Of a stretch of DNA of 64,000 bases, positions 1 through 8,091 are shown one piece after another. The stretch's first letter is position 1, and every line of letters begins with the position of its first letter. Below the pieces are notes generated by a model that saw only the letters and a program-made list of their open reading frames with translations, was not told where the DNA came from and ran no database searches. The stretch is from Chersky-840 sp963811775. GTDB lineage: Bacteria > Actinomycetota > Acidimicrobiia > Acidimicrobiales > UBA8190. Location of the stretch: the NCBI GenBank assembly GCA_963811775.1, contig CAWESO010000017.1, positions 62,001 through 126,000 on the forward strand, given 5' to 3'. The position numbers and the translations under genes are program-made.

Positions 1-1060
1 GGCCGGCCTCATCAACACGATCGATCAGTTCGTGACGGTCAAGGGCATGAAGGACATCCCACCGACCGGGGCCGAGATGGAAGGCATCTATCTCCTCGCG
101 CCCAAGGGAATCGTCAAGACCACCGTGGCCGCCAACGGCGCCGCGCTCAACGTCATCTTCCTCGGCCGGACCGACACCCTCGATCAGCTCTCGCCGGTGG
201 TGAAGGACCTCCAGGGCGGGATCAACCCGCCGCCGGGAATCACGGTGGCACCCGGTGGCATCGCCACGGTGGGCGTGGGCCTCATCCAGAACCTCGAGAA
301 GTCCCGGATCGAGCTCACCTACCTCGCCATCTTGTTCGTGGGCCTCTTCCTCACCCTCCGGTTGCGCAGCCTCATCCGGGCGCTGCTGTCGCTCGTGCCG
401 GTGCTCGTGGCCGTCGGGGCGGTGTCGCTGATCGGCGTCGCCTTCCACCTCAAGCTGAGCCCGGTGACGGCGGTGGCGGGACCCTTGGTCGTGGCCGTCT
501 GTACCGAATTCACGTCCCTGATCCTGTTGCGATTCGTCGAGGAACGGGCGCGCGGCCTCACGCCCCGAGAGGCCATGGACGCCACGGCCCGCCGCACGGG
601 CCGCGCCTTCATGGTGTCGGGCATGACCGCCATCGCCGGGGTCGGCGTGCTCGGGCTGTCGTCGATGCCGCTGTTGAGCGACTTCGGCATCATCGTCGCC
701 ATCAACATCACCGTGGCGCTGCTCAGCGCGCTGATCGTGCTGCCGCCCATCTTGGTGTGGGCCGACCAGCGCAACTGGGTGTCGCGGGGACTGCTCAGGA
801 CCCCGCCGGCCCAGTACCCGACGCAAACGGTCGAGGAGCGCTACCCCCACGTCGATGCGCTCGTCGGTGCCAACGGCGACGGCCGCTCCGCTGCACCGGC
901 CCCACCGCCACCGCCGCCGCCACCACCGCCACCACAGCCCGCACCGGCACCCGTGCCCGTGCCGACGCCGCAACCGGTGTCGCCCGGGGTCCACGTGGCG
1001 CCGGCGCCGGTCCCGTCGGCGCTGTGGCTGCCGCAGTTCGGGGACACGACGCCGCACTGA
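1..1060 (+). CDS. RND/MMPL-family membrane exporter, C-terminal part (gene begins before the window)
   Basis: The reading frame is open from base 2, so the start lies upstream of the window. The visible part has a short periplasmic-type segment, then about five hydrophobic helices between roughly residues 100 and 245 of the visible protein. A charged loop with FVEERARG and TARRTGRAFMVSGMTAIAG resembles the second half of MMPL/RND permeases, which export lipids or other hydrophobic molecules using proton flux. The cytoplasmic tail is very proline-rich, including a run of about twelve prolines, followed by alternating Ala-Pro. It converges on groES with only 27 bases between. The substrate cannot be told from this fragment. 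Confidence 0.75.
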   Translation, partial: AGLINTIDQFVTVKGMKDIPPTGAEMEGIYLLAPKGIVKTTVAANGAALNVIFLGRTDTLDQLSPVVKDLQGGINPPPGITVAPGGIATVGVGLIQNLEKSRIELTYLAILFVGLFLTLRLRSLIRALLSLVPVLVAVGAVSLIGVAFHLKLSPVTAVAGPLVVAVCTEFTSLILLRFVEERARGLTPREAMDATARRTGRAFMVSGMTAIAGVGVLGLSSMPLLSDFGIIVAINITVALLSALIVLPPILVWADQRNWVSRGLLRTPPAQYPTQTVEERYPHVDALVGANGDGRSAAPAPPPPPPPPPPPQPAPAPVPVPTPQPVSPGVHVAPAPVPSALWLPQFGDTTPH

Positions 1061-1087
1061 CGCCGGCCCGGCCCGCTCGGGACGGAC

Positions 1088-1447
1088 CTACAGGTACAGG
1101 CCGGTCCCGCTGTCGATGCGCTCGGACGCCACGGCGTGGACGTCGCGCTCGCGCAGGATCACGTATTCGTCCCCCTGGACCTCGACCTCGAAGCGGTCCT
1201 CGGGGTTGAACAGGACCTTGTCCCCCACCTTGATCGATCGCACATGCGGTCCCACGGCCACCACCTCGGCCCACAGCAGCCGGCGTGACACCTGTGCGGT
1301 GGCGGGGATGAGGATCCCCGAGCGCGACCGCCGCTCCCCCTCGGCCACCGGTTGCTGGGCCAGGACCCGGTCCGCCAGCATGATGATGGGCTGCTTGGAG
1401 GGGCGCGACGGCGAGGTGGATCGAGTCGCCTTACCCTCAGAAGCCAC
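1088..1447 (-). CDS. groES: Co-chaperonin GroES (Cpn10)
   Basis: The product is the 10-kDa lid of the GroEL folding chamber. The Cpn10 core is clear: LADRVLAQ, GERRSRSGILIPATA (mobile-loop region), VVAVGPHVRSIKVGDKVLF and the closing EYVILRERDVHAV. I chose GTG at 1447 because a TACGGT hexamer sits exactly 6 nt before it. This gives 119 residues with a 22-residue Ser/Pro/Lys-rich extension before the usual Cpn10 start. An ATG at 1381 would give a normal-length 97-residue protein. No groEL lies beside it: the neighbours are an RND exporter (convergent) and hisF (same strand, 108 bases upstream). It therefore has its own transcription unit. Confidence 0.85.
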   Translation of the reverse strand: MASEGKATRSTSPSRPSKQPIIMLADRVLAQQPVAEGERRSRSGILIPATAQVSRRLLWAEVVAVGPHVRSIKVGDKVLFNPEDRFEVEVQGDEYVILRERDVHAVASERIDSGTGLYL

Positions 1448-1453
1448 CGGCGC

Positions 1454-1459
1454 ACCGTA
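1454..1459 (-). promoter_or_regulatory. -10 element of groES (leaderless)
   Basis: TACGGT ends 6 nt before the GTG at 1447. This fits the TANNNT-N6-start pattern seen repeatedly in this window, so the transcript probably begins at the start codon. Confidence 0.5.
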
Positions 1460-1485
1460 GCCGATCACACCCACCGCCCCGCACG

Positions 1486-1533
1486 GCGCGTCGCTGCTCC
1501 AGGGCGCGTCGCCGCTCCAAAGCGCGTCGCCGC
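1486..1533. repeat. 18-bp tandem repeat, about 2.7 copies, upstream of groES
   Basis: The unit GCGCGTCGCYGCTCCARR occurs at 1486 and 1504, with a partial third copy at 1522. It lies in the hisF-groES gap, 27 bases upstream of the groES -10, where regulator sites could be. No protein is assigned to it. Confidence 0.6.
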
Positions 1534-1555
1534 GGTGGGGACAGCGACACCGCCG

Positions 1556-2329
1556 CTACGCGGGCTCGGGGGGCCGGACGACGACGCCGTGCGCGGTGAG
1601 GTAGGCCTTGGCCTCGGCCACGGTGTATTCCTGGCCGTGGAAGATCGACGCCGCCAGCACGGCGTCGGCGCCTCCGGCCGTCGCCCCCTCCACCAGGTGA
1701 TCCAGATTCCCGACCCCTCCCGACGCCACCACCGGGACCCCGACGCTGTCGACGATGGCACGCGTGAGCTCGACGTCGAAGCCGTGACGGGTGCCGTCGC
1801 GGTCCATCGACGTCACGAGGATCTCCCCCGCGCCGAGGTCCGTGCAGCGCTGGGCCCAGGCCACGGCGTCGGTGCCCGTCTCGCGCCGTCCGCCGTGGGT
1901 AAAGACCTCCCATCCCGCCATCGGCGCCCGGCGGCGCGCGTCGATGGCGACGACGACACACTGTGATCCGAACTCGTCGGCCAGGCTGCGCACGAGCCCG
2001 GGATCGGAGACCGCGGCGGTGTTCAACGCCACCTTGTCGGCACCGGCTCGCAAGAGGCGGCGGGCGTCGTCGGGCGCTCGGACCCCTCCCCCCACCGTGA
2101 AGGGGATGAAGACCTGCTCGGCCGTGCGCGACACGACGTCGACCATGGTGTCGCGCTCATGGGCCGAGGCGGTGATGTCGAGGAACACGAGCTCGTCCGC
2201 GCCCTCGCGGTCGTAGCGGGCGGCCAGGGCCACGGGGTCGCCGGCGTCGACGAGGTCGACGAAGCGCACGCCCTTCACCACCCGCCCGGCGTCGACGTCG
2301 AGACAGGGGATCACTCGGACGGCGCGCAC
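1556..2329 (-). CDS. hisF: Imidazole glycerol phosphate synthase, cyclase subunit HisF
   Basis: HisF makes imidazole-glycerol phosphate and AICAR from PRFAR using ammonia from HisH. It is a 257-residue (beta/alpha)8 barrel. Catalytic Asp lies in VIPCLDVD near the N-terminus, with the second catalytic Asp in VAIDARR. Phosphate-binding segments TVGGGVR and VVASGGVGN are present. The GTG at 2329 is needed to keep the first strand (RAVRVIPCLD) and overlaps the hisA stop by 19 nt. A GTG at 2314 would give a 4-nt overlap but remove that strand. It is the last gene of the his operon. Confidence 0.95.
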   Translation of the reverse strand: MRAVRVIPCLDVDAGRVVKGVRFVDLVDAGDPVALAARYDREGADELVFLDITASAHERDTMVDVVSRTAEQVFIPFTVGGGVRAPDDARRLLRAGADKVALNTAAVSDPGLVRSLADEFGSQCVVVAIDARRRAPMAGWEVFTHGGRRETGTDAVAWAQRCTDLGAGEILVTSMDRDGTRHGFDVELTRAIVDSVGVPVVASGGVGNLDHLVEGATAGGADAVLAASIFHGQEYTVAEAKAYLTAHGVVVRPPEPA

Positions 2330-3087
2330 GCGGCGATCGCCTCCTCGACGGTCATGGCCCGCTCGACCAGCGCCGTGCCCACGATGGCCCCGGCCAGACC
2401 ACGTCCCCCCGATCGGGCCCGCAGCCCGGCCAGGGCGCGCAGGTCGGCGGGCGAGCGAACGCCGCCCGAGGCCACGACGGGGAGCGCGGTGGCGTCGAGC
2501 ACGGCGCCGAGCCCGGTGAGATCGGGGCCGCCCAGCATGCCGTCGCGCTCGATGGCGGTCACCACCACCGCCCCGAGGTCGAGCCCGGCCAGGCGGGTGA
2601 GCGCGCCGTCGAGGGTGGTCCCGCTCGGGCGCTCCCAACCCCGCACGGCCAACTCGGCGTCGGCCCCGCGGTGGTCGAGGCCCACCGCCACCCGGCCCGG
2701 GTAGCGCGCCGCCAGGGATTCGACCAGCTCGGGGGTCTCGAGCGCGGCCGTGCCGAGCACGACACGCTCGACGCCGTGGTCGAGCAGCGCCTCGGCGTCG
2801 GCGGCGGCCCGGATCCCCCCACCGGCCTGCACCGGGATGTCGACGGCGGCGGCGATCTCGAGCACGACGTCACGGTTGCGGGGTTCTCCGCTGCGCGCCG
2901 CGTCGAGGTCCACGACATGGATCCACGGCGCGCCGCCGGCGACATACGAGCGGGCCAGGGTCATGGGGTCGCCGTAGCCACGGGCCCGGGCGAAGTCGCC
3001 CTGCACGAGGCGCACCGCGCCGCGCTCGTGGAGGTCGATGGCGGGGAAGAGGTCCATGGTGCCGGTCATAGGTGCAGGGCCGCTCAT
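2311..3087 (-). CDS. hisA: Phosphoribosyl-formimino-AICAR ribotide isomerase HisA
   Basis: HisA catalyses the Amadori isomerisation of ProFAR to PRFAR, step four of histidine synthesis. The barrel shows FPAIDL with the N-terminal catalytic Asp, RLVQGDF, VQAGGGIR, VVTAIERDGML with the second Asp, and PVVASGGV. The ATG at 3087 overlaps the hisH stop as ATGA and gives 258 residues. Internal ATGs at 3069 and 3057 would shorten the N-terminus to the family's usual point. Some actinobacteria use a bifunctional PriA that also replaces TrpF; nothing here decides that. Confidence 0.93.
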   Translation of the reverse strand: MSGPAPMTGTMDLFPAIDLHERGAVRLVQGDFARARGYGDPMTLARSYVAGGAPWIHVVDLDAARSGEPRNRDVVLEIAAAVDIPVQAGGGIRAAADAEALLDHGVERVVLGTAALETPELVESLAARYPGRVAVGLDHRGADAELAVRGWERPSGTTLDGALTRLAGLDLGAVVVTAIERDGMLGGPDLTGLGAVLDATALPVVASGGVRSPADLRALAGLRARSGGRGLAGAIVGTALVERAMTVEEAIAACAPSE

Positions 3088-3722
3088 GCGAGGCGGCGCC
3101 CGTCCCCGCACGCAGCCACGAAGTTGGCGAGGATGCCCAGTCCCACCGAGCCCGACTTCTCGGGGTGGAACTGCGCGCCCCACACCGGCCCCCGCTCGGC
3201 CGCGGCGACGACCTCCCCGCCGTAGTCACACGTCGCCACGGCGTCGTCGGACAGCTCGGGGGCGAAGGAGTGGACGAAGTACACCCACGGCTTCGGCGCC
3301 ACCCCGGCCAGGAGCCCGCTGTCGGCACCGGGGCGGGTGACGAGCTGGTTCCACTGCATCTGGGGACGCTTGACCCCCGCCGGCAAGGCCCGCACCGTCC
3401 CGGCCAGCACACCCAGGCCGGGGACCGCCGGGGATTCCTCGGACCCTTCGTAGAGCAACTGAAAACCCACGCAGATGCCGAGGAACGGCACGCCCCGATC
3501 GAGCGCGTCGGCCACGGCCCGGTCGAGCCCGGTGGTGCGCAACGCCCGAACGCAGGGCCCGAAGGCGCCGACGCCGGGCAGGACCACCCCCGCCGCGCCG
3601 GCGGCGTCGTCGGGGTCGACGACGAGTCGGGCGTCGGCCCCGAGGTGGACGAGGGCCTTGTGGGCGGAACCGAGGTTGCCGATGCCGTAGTCGAGGACGG
3701 CGATCCCTGCGCCCACGCTCAC
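3084..3722 (-). CDS. hisH: Imidazole glycerol phosphate synthase, glutamine amidotransferase subunit HisH
   Basis: HisH hydrolyses glutamine and feeds ammonia to HisF. It is a class-I amidotransferase of 212 residues. Motifs are VLDYGIGNLGS at the N-terminus, PGVGAFG, the nucleophile Cys in GICVGFQLL, YFVHSFAP, and the His/Glu pair in QFHPEKSG. GTG at 3722 overlaps the hisB stop by 4 nt (GTGA), and the stop overlaps the hisA start by 4 nt, so translation is probably coupled through the operon. Confidence 0.95.
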   Translation of the reverse strand: MSVGAGIAVLDYGIGNLGSAHKALVHLGADARLVVDPDDAAGAAGVVLPGVGAFGPCVRALRTTGLDRAVADALDRGVPFLGICVGFQLLYEGSEESPAVPGLGVLAGTVRALPAGVKRPQMQWNQLVTRPGADSGLLAGVAPKPWVYFVHSFAPELSDDAVATCDYGGEVVAAAERGPVWGAQFHPEKSGSVGLGILANFVAACGDGRRLA

Positions 3723-4336
3723 ACCCCGCCGGCGTTGCCCAGGGTCCCCTTGGTGGAAGGCACGCCGGCGCCGTCGACGCGCACGGCGTCGCGCAAGCAG
3801 CGTGCCACCCCTTTGAACGACGCTTCGACGATGTGGTGGGTGTTCTTGCCCGTGACGAGGCGCAGGTGCAACGTGACGCCCGACGCCGTGACGACGGCGC
3901 GCCAGAACTCCTCGGCCAGTTGCGGGTCGAACGGGGGCGAGCCGAGGCCGGCGACGTCGGGCGCGAAGACCACGTCGTAGGCGAGGTACGGACGCCCCGA
4001 GACGTCGAGGGCCACCTCCACCAGAGCCTCGTCGAGGGGCAGGGCGATCGACGCGAAACGGCGGATGCCCGCCTTGTCCCCGAGGGCCTCGGCCAGCGCC
4101 TCGCCGAGCACGATGCCCACGTCCTCGACGGTGTGGTGGGCGTCGACATCGAGGTCACCGGTGGCCTTGACCCTCAGGTCGAGCCCGCCGTGGCGACCGA
4201 GCTGCGAGAGCATGTGGTCGAAGAACGGGATCCCGGTGGACACCTCGACCGTGCCCGCGCCGTCGAGGGCGAGCTCGACGTCGACGGCTGTCTCCTTGGT
4301 CCGCCGGCTCCGGGTGGCGGACCGGGTCGGGCTCAC
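3719..4336 (-). CDS. hisB: Imidazoleglycerol-phosphate dehydratase HisB
   Basis: HisB dehydrates IGP to imidazole acetol phosphate. It is the monofunctional form of 205 residues. The metal-binding His motifs are visible: FFDHMLSQ and DAHHTVEDVGI in the first half, and TGKNTHHIVEASFKG in the second half. GTG at 4336 gives the typical start with RRTKETAVDVELALDG. A longer in-frame reading to 4417 adds an arginine-rich, unconserved stretch. It overlaps hisH by 4 nt downstream. A gap of 108 bases separates it from the hisC stop and contains a possible small ORF and a possible promoter. Confidence 0.93.
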   Translation of the reverse strand: MSPTRSATRSRRTKETAVDVELALDGAGTVEVSTGIPFFDHMLSQLGRHGGLDLRVKATGDLDVDAHHTVEDVGIVLGEALAEALGDKAGIRRFASIALPLDEALVEVALDVSGRPYLAYDVVFAPDVAGLGSPPFDPQLAEEFWRAVVTASGVTLHLRLVTGKNTHHIVEASFKGVARCLRDAVRVDGAGVPSTKGTLGNAGGV

Positions 4337-4383
4337 GGCGCGCCGTCCCCGGGCCGGGCGCGATCGTCGTCGATGGGTGGCAT
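4333..4383 (-). CDS. Possible 16-residue ORF coupled to hisB
   Basis: An ATG at 4383 opens a 16-codon frame (MPPIDDDRARPGDGAP) whose TGA overlaps the hisB GTG as GTGA, like the other junctions of this operon. A TAACCT hexamer lies 11 nt before the ATG. The peptide contains no histidine, so it is not a classic attenuator leader. It may simply be chance. Confidence 0.25.
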   Translation of the reverse strand: MPPIDDDRARPGDGAP

Positions 4384-4444
4384 AGAGGCGCCCCAGGTTA
4401 CGTGCTCGCGCCCCCACGCCGGACCAGGCCGCACGGGCCGGACC

Positions 4445-5537
4445 TCAGCCCGGCGTGGCGTCGAGGCTCGAGCGCAGAGCGGCCAGGAACCGGTCGTTCT
4501 CCTCGGGCGTGCCCACCGTGACGCGCAGGCAGTTGTCGAGCCCGGGCCAACGCGAGCAGTCGCGCACGAGCACCGACGCGCCGAGCAGGTCCCGCCACAC
4601 GTCGGTGGCGTCGCGACCCGTCGGCCGCAGCAAGATGAAGTTGGCGTCCGACGGCCATGTCTCGACAGCCAGGTCGGCCAGCGCGGCCAGCCACGCGGCC
4701 GCGCTCCTCGGTGATGAGGGCGACGCGCGCCTCCATGGCGCCGACGTGGCCCAGGGCCAGGCGCCCGGCCACCTGGGTGATGGCGTCGAGATGGTACGGC
4801 AGCGCCACGGCCTGGCACGCCGCCACGACGGCGGGATCGGCGACGAGGTAGCCGAGCCGGCATGCCGCCATCGACCACGTCTTGGAGAAGGTGCGCGTCA
4901 CCACCAACCGGTCCACTCCCGCCGCGCCGCTGTCCACGAGGTCGAGCGCGCTCCACGGGGCGAACTGCCCGTAGGCCTCGTCCACCACCACCAGGCCCGG
5001 GGCCCGCGCCAGCACGTGCGCTACCATCTCGGGCGGCTCGGCGCGCCCGGTGGGGTTGTTGGGCGAGCACAGGAACGTGATGACCGGGCGCGACTGGTCG
5101 AGCACGCCGTCGACGACATCGAGGGCCACGCGGTGGTCGGTGTCCCGCCAGGCGCGCACCACCGCCGTGCCGGTGAGCGCGGCGATGTGGCTGTGCAGCG
5201 CGTAGGTGGGCTCGAACACGGCCGCGGTGCGTCCCGGTCCTCCGTAGGCGAGCAGCAGGCACTGCAGCACCTCGTTCGACCCGTTGGCGCAGAACACCTG
5301 GGCCGGGTCGACGCCGTGCAGGGCCCCGAGCGCAGCTCGCAACTCGGTGGCGTCGCGGTCGGGATAGCGGTTGAAGTCGATGCGGCCCAGCTCGGCCCGC
5401 AACTCGTCGAGCCACTCCGGCGGGGGCGGCAACGGGGACTCGTTGGTGTTGAGCCGCACCTCCACGTCCACCTGGGGCGAGTGGTACCCCGACAGCTCGG
5501 TGAGGCCGGGGCGCAGCGGGACGGGGTCGGCGGTCAC
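4445..5537 (-). CDS. hisC: Histidinol-phosphate aminotransferase HisC, with an apparent +1 frameshift
   Basis: HisC is a PLP enzyme transferring an amino group from glutamate to imidazole acetol phosphate. The first frame (5537 to about 4700) carries LNTNESPLPPP, FNRYPDRD, FCANGSNEVLQ, CSPNNPTG, VVDEAYGQF, and the PLP lysine in RTFSKTWSMA. At about 4700 the frame is lost. The next frame continues with LAVETWPSDANFILLRP and ends at 4445 with the expected C-terminus. Removing one base near GGCCGCGTGGCTG restores about 363 residues. Left unrepaired, the first frame runs to a stop at 4398. GTG at 5537 overlaps the hisD stop by 4 nt. An error in the sequence is more likely than a dead gene in an intact operon. 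Confidence 0.85.
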
Positions 5538-6823
5538 GACTCGCCCCGCACAAGCACCGACCGGGCGTGCGCGGGGAGCCCCTCGGCCTCCGCGATGGCG
5601 ACGACGTGCGGTGCGAGCCGGGCCAGGGCGTCGGCGCCCATGGACACGGCGTGCACGTGGGTGCGGAAATCGTCGACGCGCAGGGCCGACGCGAATCGCG
5701 CCGTCCGGGCGGTGGGCAGCACGTGGTTGGGCCCGGCCAGGTAGTCACCGACGCTGGCCGGCGCGTAGGGGCCCACGAAGACCGCCCCGGCGCAGCGCAC
5801 CAGGGGGAGGAGGTCCTCGGCCGCGTCCACGAGCAACTCCAGGTGCTCGGGCGCCACCGCGTTGGCGACGGCCAGGGCCTCGGCGGGCCCGTCCACGAGC
5901 GCCACGTACCCGCCCGTGCGCAGCGTGGACTCGAGATCGGCGCGCCGGGGCGAGGCGGCCACGATCCGGTCCACCTCGGCCTCGATGGCATCGGCGGCCT
6001 TCGGCGACCACGTCACGAGCCACGCCAGGCCGTCGGGCCCGTGCTCGGCCTGGACCACCACGTCGATGGCGGCCCACGGCACCGGGGTGCTGTCGTCGGC
6101 GACCACCACCACCTCCGACGGCCCGGCGAAGGCGGAGGGGACGCCCACCATCCCCGACACCTGGCGCTTGGCCTCGGCCACGTAGCGGTTCCCGGGCCCG
6201 GCGATGACGTCGACGGCCCGAATGGACTCCGTGCCGAACGCCATGGCCGCCACGGCCTGGGCCCCGCCCACGCAGTAGACCTCGTCGATGCCGGCGATCC
6301 TCGCGGCAGCCAGGGTCTCGACCGCCACCGAACCGTCGGGGCCGGGAGGCACGCAGAGCACCAACTCGCCGACGCCGGCCACGCGGGCCGGTGCCGCGCA
6401 CATGAGGACGGTGGAGGGATAGCGGGCCCGTCCTCCGGGCGCGTACAGCCCGGCACGTGCCACCGCCCGCACCAGGTGCCGGACGACGACGCCGTCGTTC
6501 TCGAAGTCGGCCACGGGCGCGGGCTCGTGACCGTGGTAGGCGAGGATGCGGGCATAGGCGAGCTCGAGGGCGCGCCGCAGTCCACCGTCCAGCCCGGCCA
6601 GGGCGGCATCGAGATCCCCGGCCGGCACCCGCGGTGCCTCGATGTCGACCCCGTCGAAGCGCCGCGTCAGCGCCCGGACCGCCTCGTCCCCCCCGACGCG
6701 CACCTCCTCGAGAATGGCGCGCACCGCCTCGCTCGGGAACGCCTCGTCCGGCGCGGGGCGCGGCAGGACGCCCGCCAGGTCCGAGGCGGGCACACCACGA
6801 AGGTCGAGGCGGGTGAGGGGCAC
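5534..6823 (-). CDS. hisD: Histidinol dehydrogenase HisD
   Basis: HisD oxidises L-histidinol to L-histidine in two NAD-dependent steps and is a zinc enzyme. It is 429 residues from the GTG at 6823. Family motifs are YAPGGRARYPSTVLMCA, GIDEVYCVGGAQAVAAMAFG, IAGPGNRYVAEAK, VVQAEHGPDG with zinc-ligand Gln and His, NAVAPEHLEL with the catalytic Glu-His, and DDFRTHVHAVSM with the last zinc ligands. It is the first gene of the his operon. The upstream TACGAT (6833-6838) ends 9 nt before the start. Confidence 0.95.
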   Translation of the reverse strand: MPLTRLDLRGVPASDLAGVLPRPAPDEAFPSEAVRAILEEVRVGGDEAVRALTRRFDGVDIEAPRVPAGDLDAALAGLDGGLRRALELAYARILAYHGHEPAPVADFENDGVVVRHLVRAVARAGLYAPGGRARYPSTVLMCAAPARVAGVGELVLCVPPGPDGSVAVETLAAARIAGIDEVYCVGGAQAVAAMAFGTESIRAVDVIAGPGNRYVAEAKRQVSGMVGVPSAFAGPSEVVVVADDSTPVPWAAIDVVVQAEHGPDGLAWLVTWSPKAADAIEAEVDRIVAASPRRADLESTLRTGGYVALVDGPAEALAVANAVAPEHLELLVDAAEDLLPLVRCAGAVFVGPYAPASVGDYLAGPNHVLPTARTARFASALRVDDFRTHVHAVSMGADALARLAPHVVAIAEAEGLPAHARSVLVRGES

Positions 6824-6832
6824 GGGGACCCG

Positions 6833-6838
6833 ATCGTA
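6833..6838 (-). promoter_or_regulatory. -10 element of the his operon
   Basis: TACGAT ends 9 nt before the hisD GTG, so the leader would be only about 2-3 nt. The hexamer fits the window's TANNNT pattern. No attenuator or T-box structure can fit between it and hisD. Confidence 0.4.
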
Positions 6839-6960
6839 CTCGGGCACCTCGGGCCTCCGGCCCTGGTGGGAGGCACACACGGCGTGTTGCGTGGAGGCCC
6901 GGCGCCTGTCCGTCGGCGCGGCGCTTCGCATCACCGGCGGCGATCGGCCATCATCGGAGC

Positions 6961-7161
6961 GTGTCCGCCCCCCTCGCCGAGTTGTCGTCGTTGGCCACCG
7001 CGCTCGACGAGTTGCGCCAGCGCGTCGCCTCCATCGCGGATCGGGCCGCCTCCGAGCACGACGACGACACGGCGTCCGAGCTCTTCGCCGTGGAACGGGC
7101 CCTCACCGGCGCGGGGCGGCGCCTGGGCCGCATCACCTCGGCGCCGCAGCGCCGGCGCTGA
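6961..7161 (+). CDS. Small protein of 66 residues, unknown function
   Basis: I do not recognise this protein. It is divergent from hisD. The GTG at 6961 is preceded by CATCAT ending 6 nt before it, a weak -10. The product is largely helical in appearance (LAELSSLATALDELRQRVASIADRAA), acidic in the middle and arginine-rich at the end, without membrane segments or cysteines. A strong hairpin follows the stop by 6 nt, which supports a real transcription unit. It could be a small coiled-coil or regulatory protein. Confidence 0.5.
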   Translation: MSAPLAELSSLATALDELRQRVASIADRAASEHDDDTASELFAVERALTGAGRRLGRITSAPQRRR

Positions 7162-7167
7162 ACGCGC

Positions 7168-7193
7168 CGACGGCGCCCTCGCGGGCGCCGTCG
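7168..7193 (+). terminator. Hairpin terminator after the 66-residue ORF
   Basis: An 11-bp perfect GC-rich stem (CGACGGCGCCC pairing with GGGCGCCGTCG) with a TCGC loop starts 6 nt after the stop. No T-run follows, as is common for actinobacterial terminators. It lies between convergent genes. The remaining 150 bases up to nth show no gene. Confidence 0.6.
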
Positions 7194-7349
7194 CGCGAGC
7201 GGGCCAGGCGGCGGATCCCGACCGGCGCTCTTCGGAACCCGGTGGCGGGAACCGGTTCCGTCCTCGTTACAACACCACGCCGGGCCCGCGCCTTCCATGG
7301 ACGCAGACAAAACATCACATCAACTCCGGCACCCCGACCGGGCAGCCTC

Positions 7350-8018
7350 TCAGCGGCGAGCGCCCAGCGGGGCCAGGGACGAGGGGCAGATGTCGGCGAG
7401 AATGCACTCGGCACAGCGCGGCGTGCGGGCCACACACACCTTGCGACCGTGCAGGATGAGCCGCAGGCTCAACGCCCCGCGCTCCCCTGGCGGCACCAGG
7501 GCGTCGATGTCGCTCTCGACCTTCACCGGGTCGGTCTGCTCGGTCAGCCCCAGGCGGCGCGTGAGGCGCCCGACGTGGGTGTCGACGGGGAGCCCGGGCA
7601 AGTCGAGGGCGACGCTGCGCACCACGTTGGCCGTCTTGCGCCCCACCCCGGGCAGGCTGGTGAGGTCCTCCATCGACGACGGCACCTCGCCGCCGAAGCG
7701 GTCGGTCACGGCCCGGGCCATGCCCACCAGGCTCTTGGCCTTGGAGCGGAAGAACCCGGTCGACCGGATGCGCTCCTCGAGGTCCTCGAGCGAGGCCTCG
7801 GCCAGGGCGGCAGGGGTCGGGTAGGCGGCGAACAGCCCGGGCGTCACCATGTTGACCCGCTCGTCGGTGCACTGGGCCGACAGGATCGTCGCCTCCAGGA
7901 GCTGGAACGCGCCGTCGTGGTGCAGGGCACACAACTGCGCGGCGGTGCCCGGGTACTCGGCGGCCAGACGCGTCATCACTTCACGGGCCCGGCCGCGCAA
8001 GGAACGAGGTCGTGCCAC
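7350..8018 (-). CDS. nth: Endonuclease III (DNA glycosylase/AP lyase)
   Basis: It removes oxidised pyrimidines from DNA and nicks the abasic site. It is 222 residues from the GTG at 8018. The helix-hairpin-helix segment is LPGVGRKTANVV with the catalytic Lys, and the catalytic Asp is in VDTHVGR. A 4Fe-4S cluster motif C-x6-C-x2-C-x5-C lies near the C-terminus (CVARTPRCAECILADIC). I chose 8018 rather than a longer reading because TACTGT ends exactly 6 nt before it and the usual core begins shortly after. It is divergent from mshD, 73 bases apart. Confidence 0.93.
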   Translation of the reverse strand: MARPRSLRGRAREVMTRLAAEYPGTAAQLCALHHDGAFQLLEATILSAQCTDERVNMVTPGLFAAYPTPAALAEASLEDLEERIRSTGFFRSKAKSLVGMARAVTDRFGGEVPSSMEDLTSLPGVGRKTANVVRSVALDLPGLPVDTHVGRLTRRLGLTEQTDPVKVESDIDALVPPGERGALSLRLILHGRKVCVARTPRCAECILADICPSSLAPLGARR

Positions 8019-8024
8019 GTCCTC

Positions 8025-8030
8025 ACAGTA
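8025..8030 (-). promoter_or_regulatory. -10 element of nth (leaderless)
   Basis: TACTGT ends 6 nt before the GTG at 8018. It forms one side of a compact divergent promoter region with mshD. Confidence 0.5.
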
Positions 8031-8079
8031 CCGACCCGCACTGCGGCACAGCGTGGTGAGCGCCGCACGCGGTGCCGGG

Positions 8080-8085
8080 TAACGT
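8080..8085 (+). promoter_or_regulatory. -10 element of mshD (leaderless)
   Basis: TAACGT ends 6 nt before the GTG at 8092. It mirrors the nth promoter about 50 bases away. Confidence 0.5.
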
Positions 8086-8091
8086 GCGGCC

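Noticed and set aside
4333..5991. 552-residue minus-strand frame across hisC and hisD
   Set aside because: It is an off-frame reading of two well-defined genes; only its last 16 codons are listed as a weak possible ORF.
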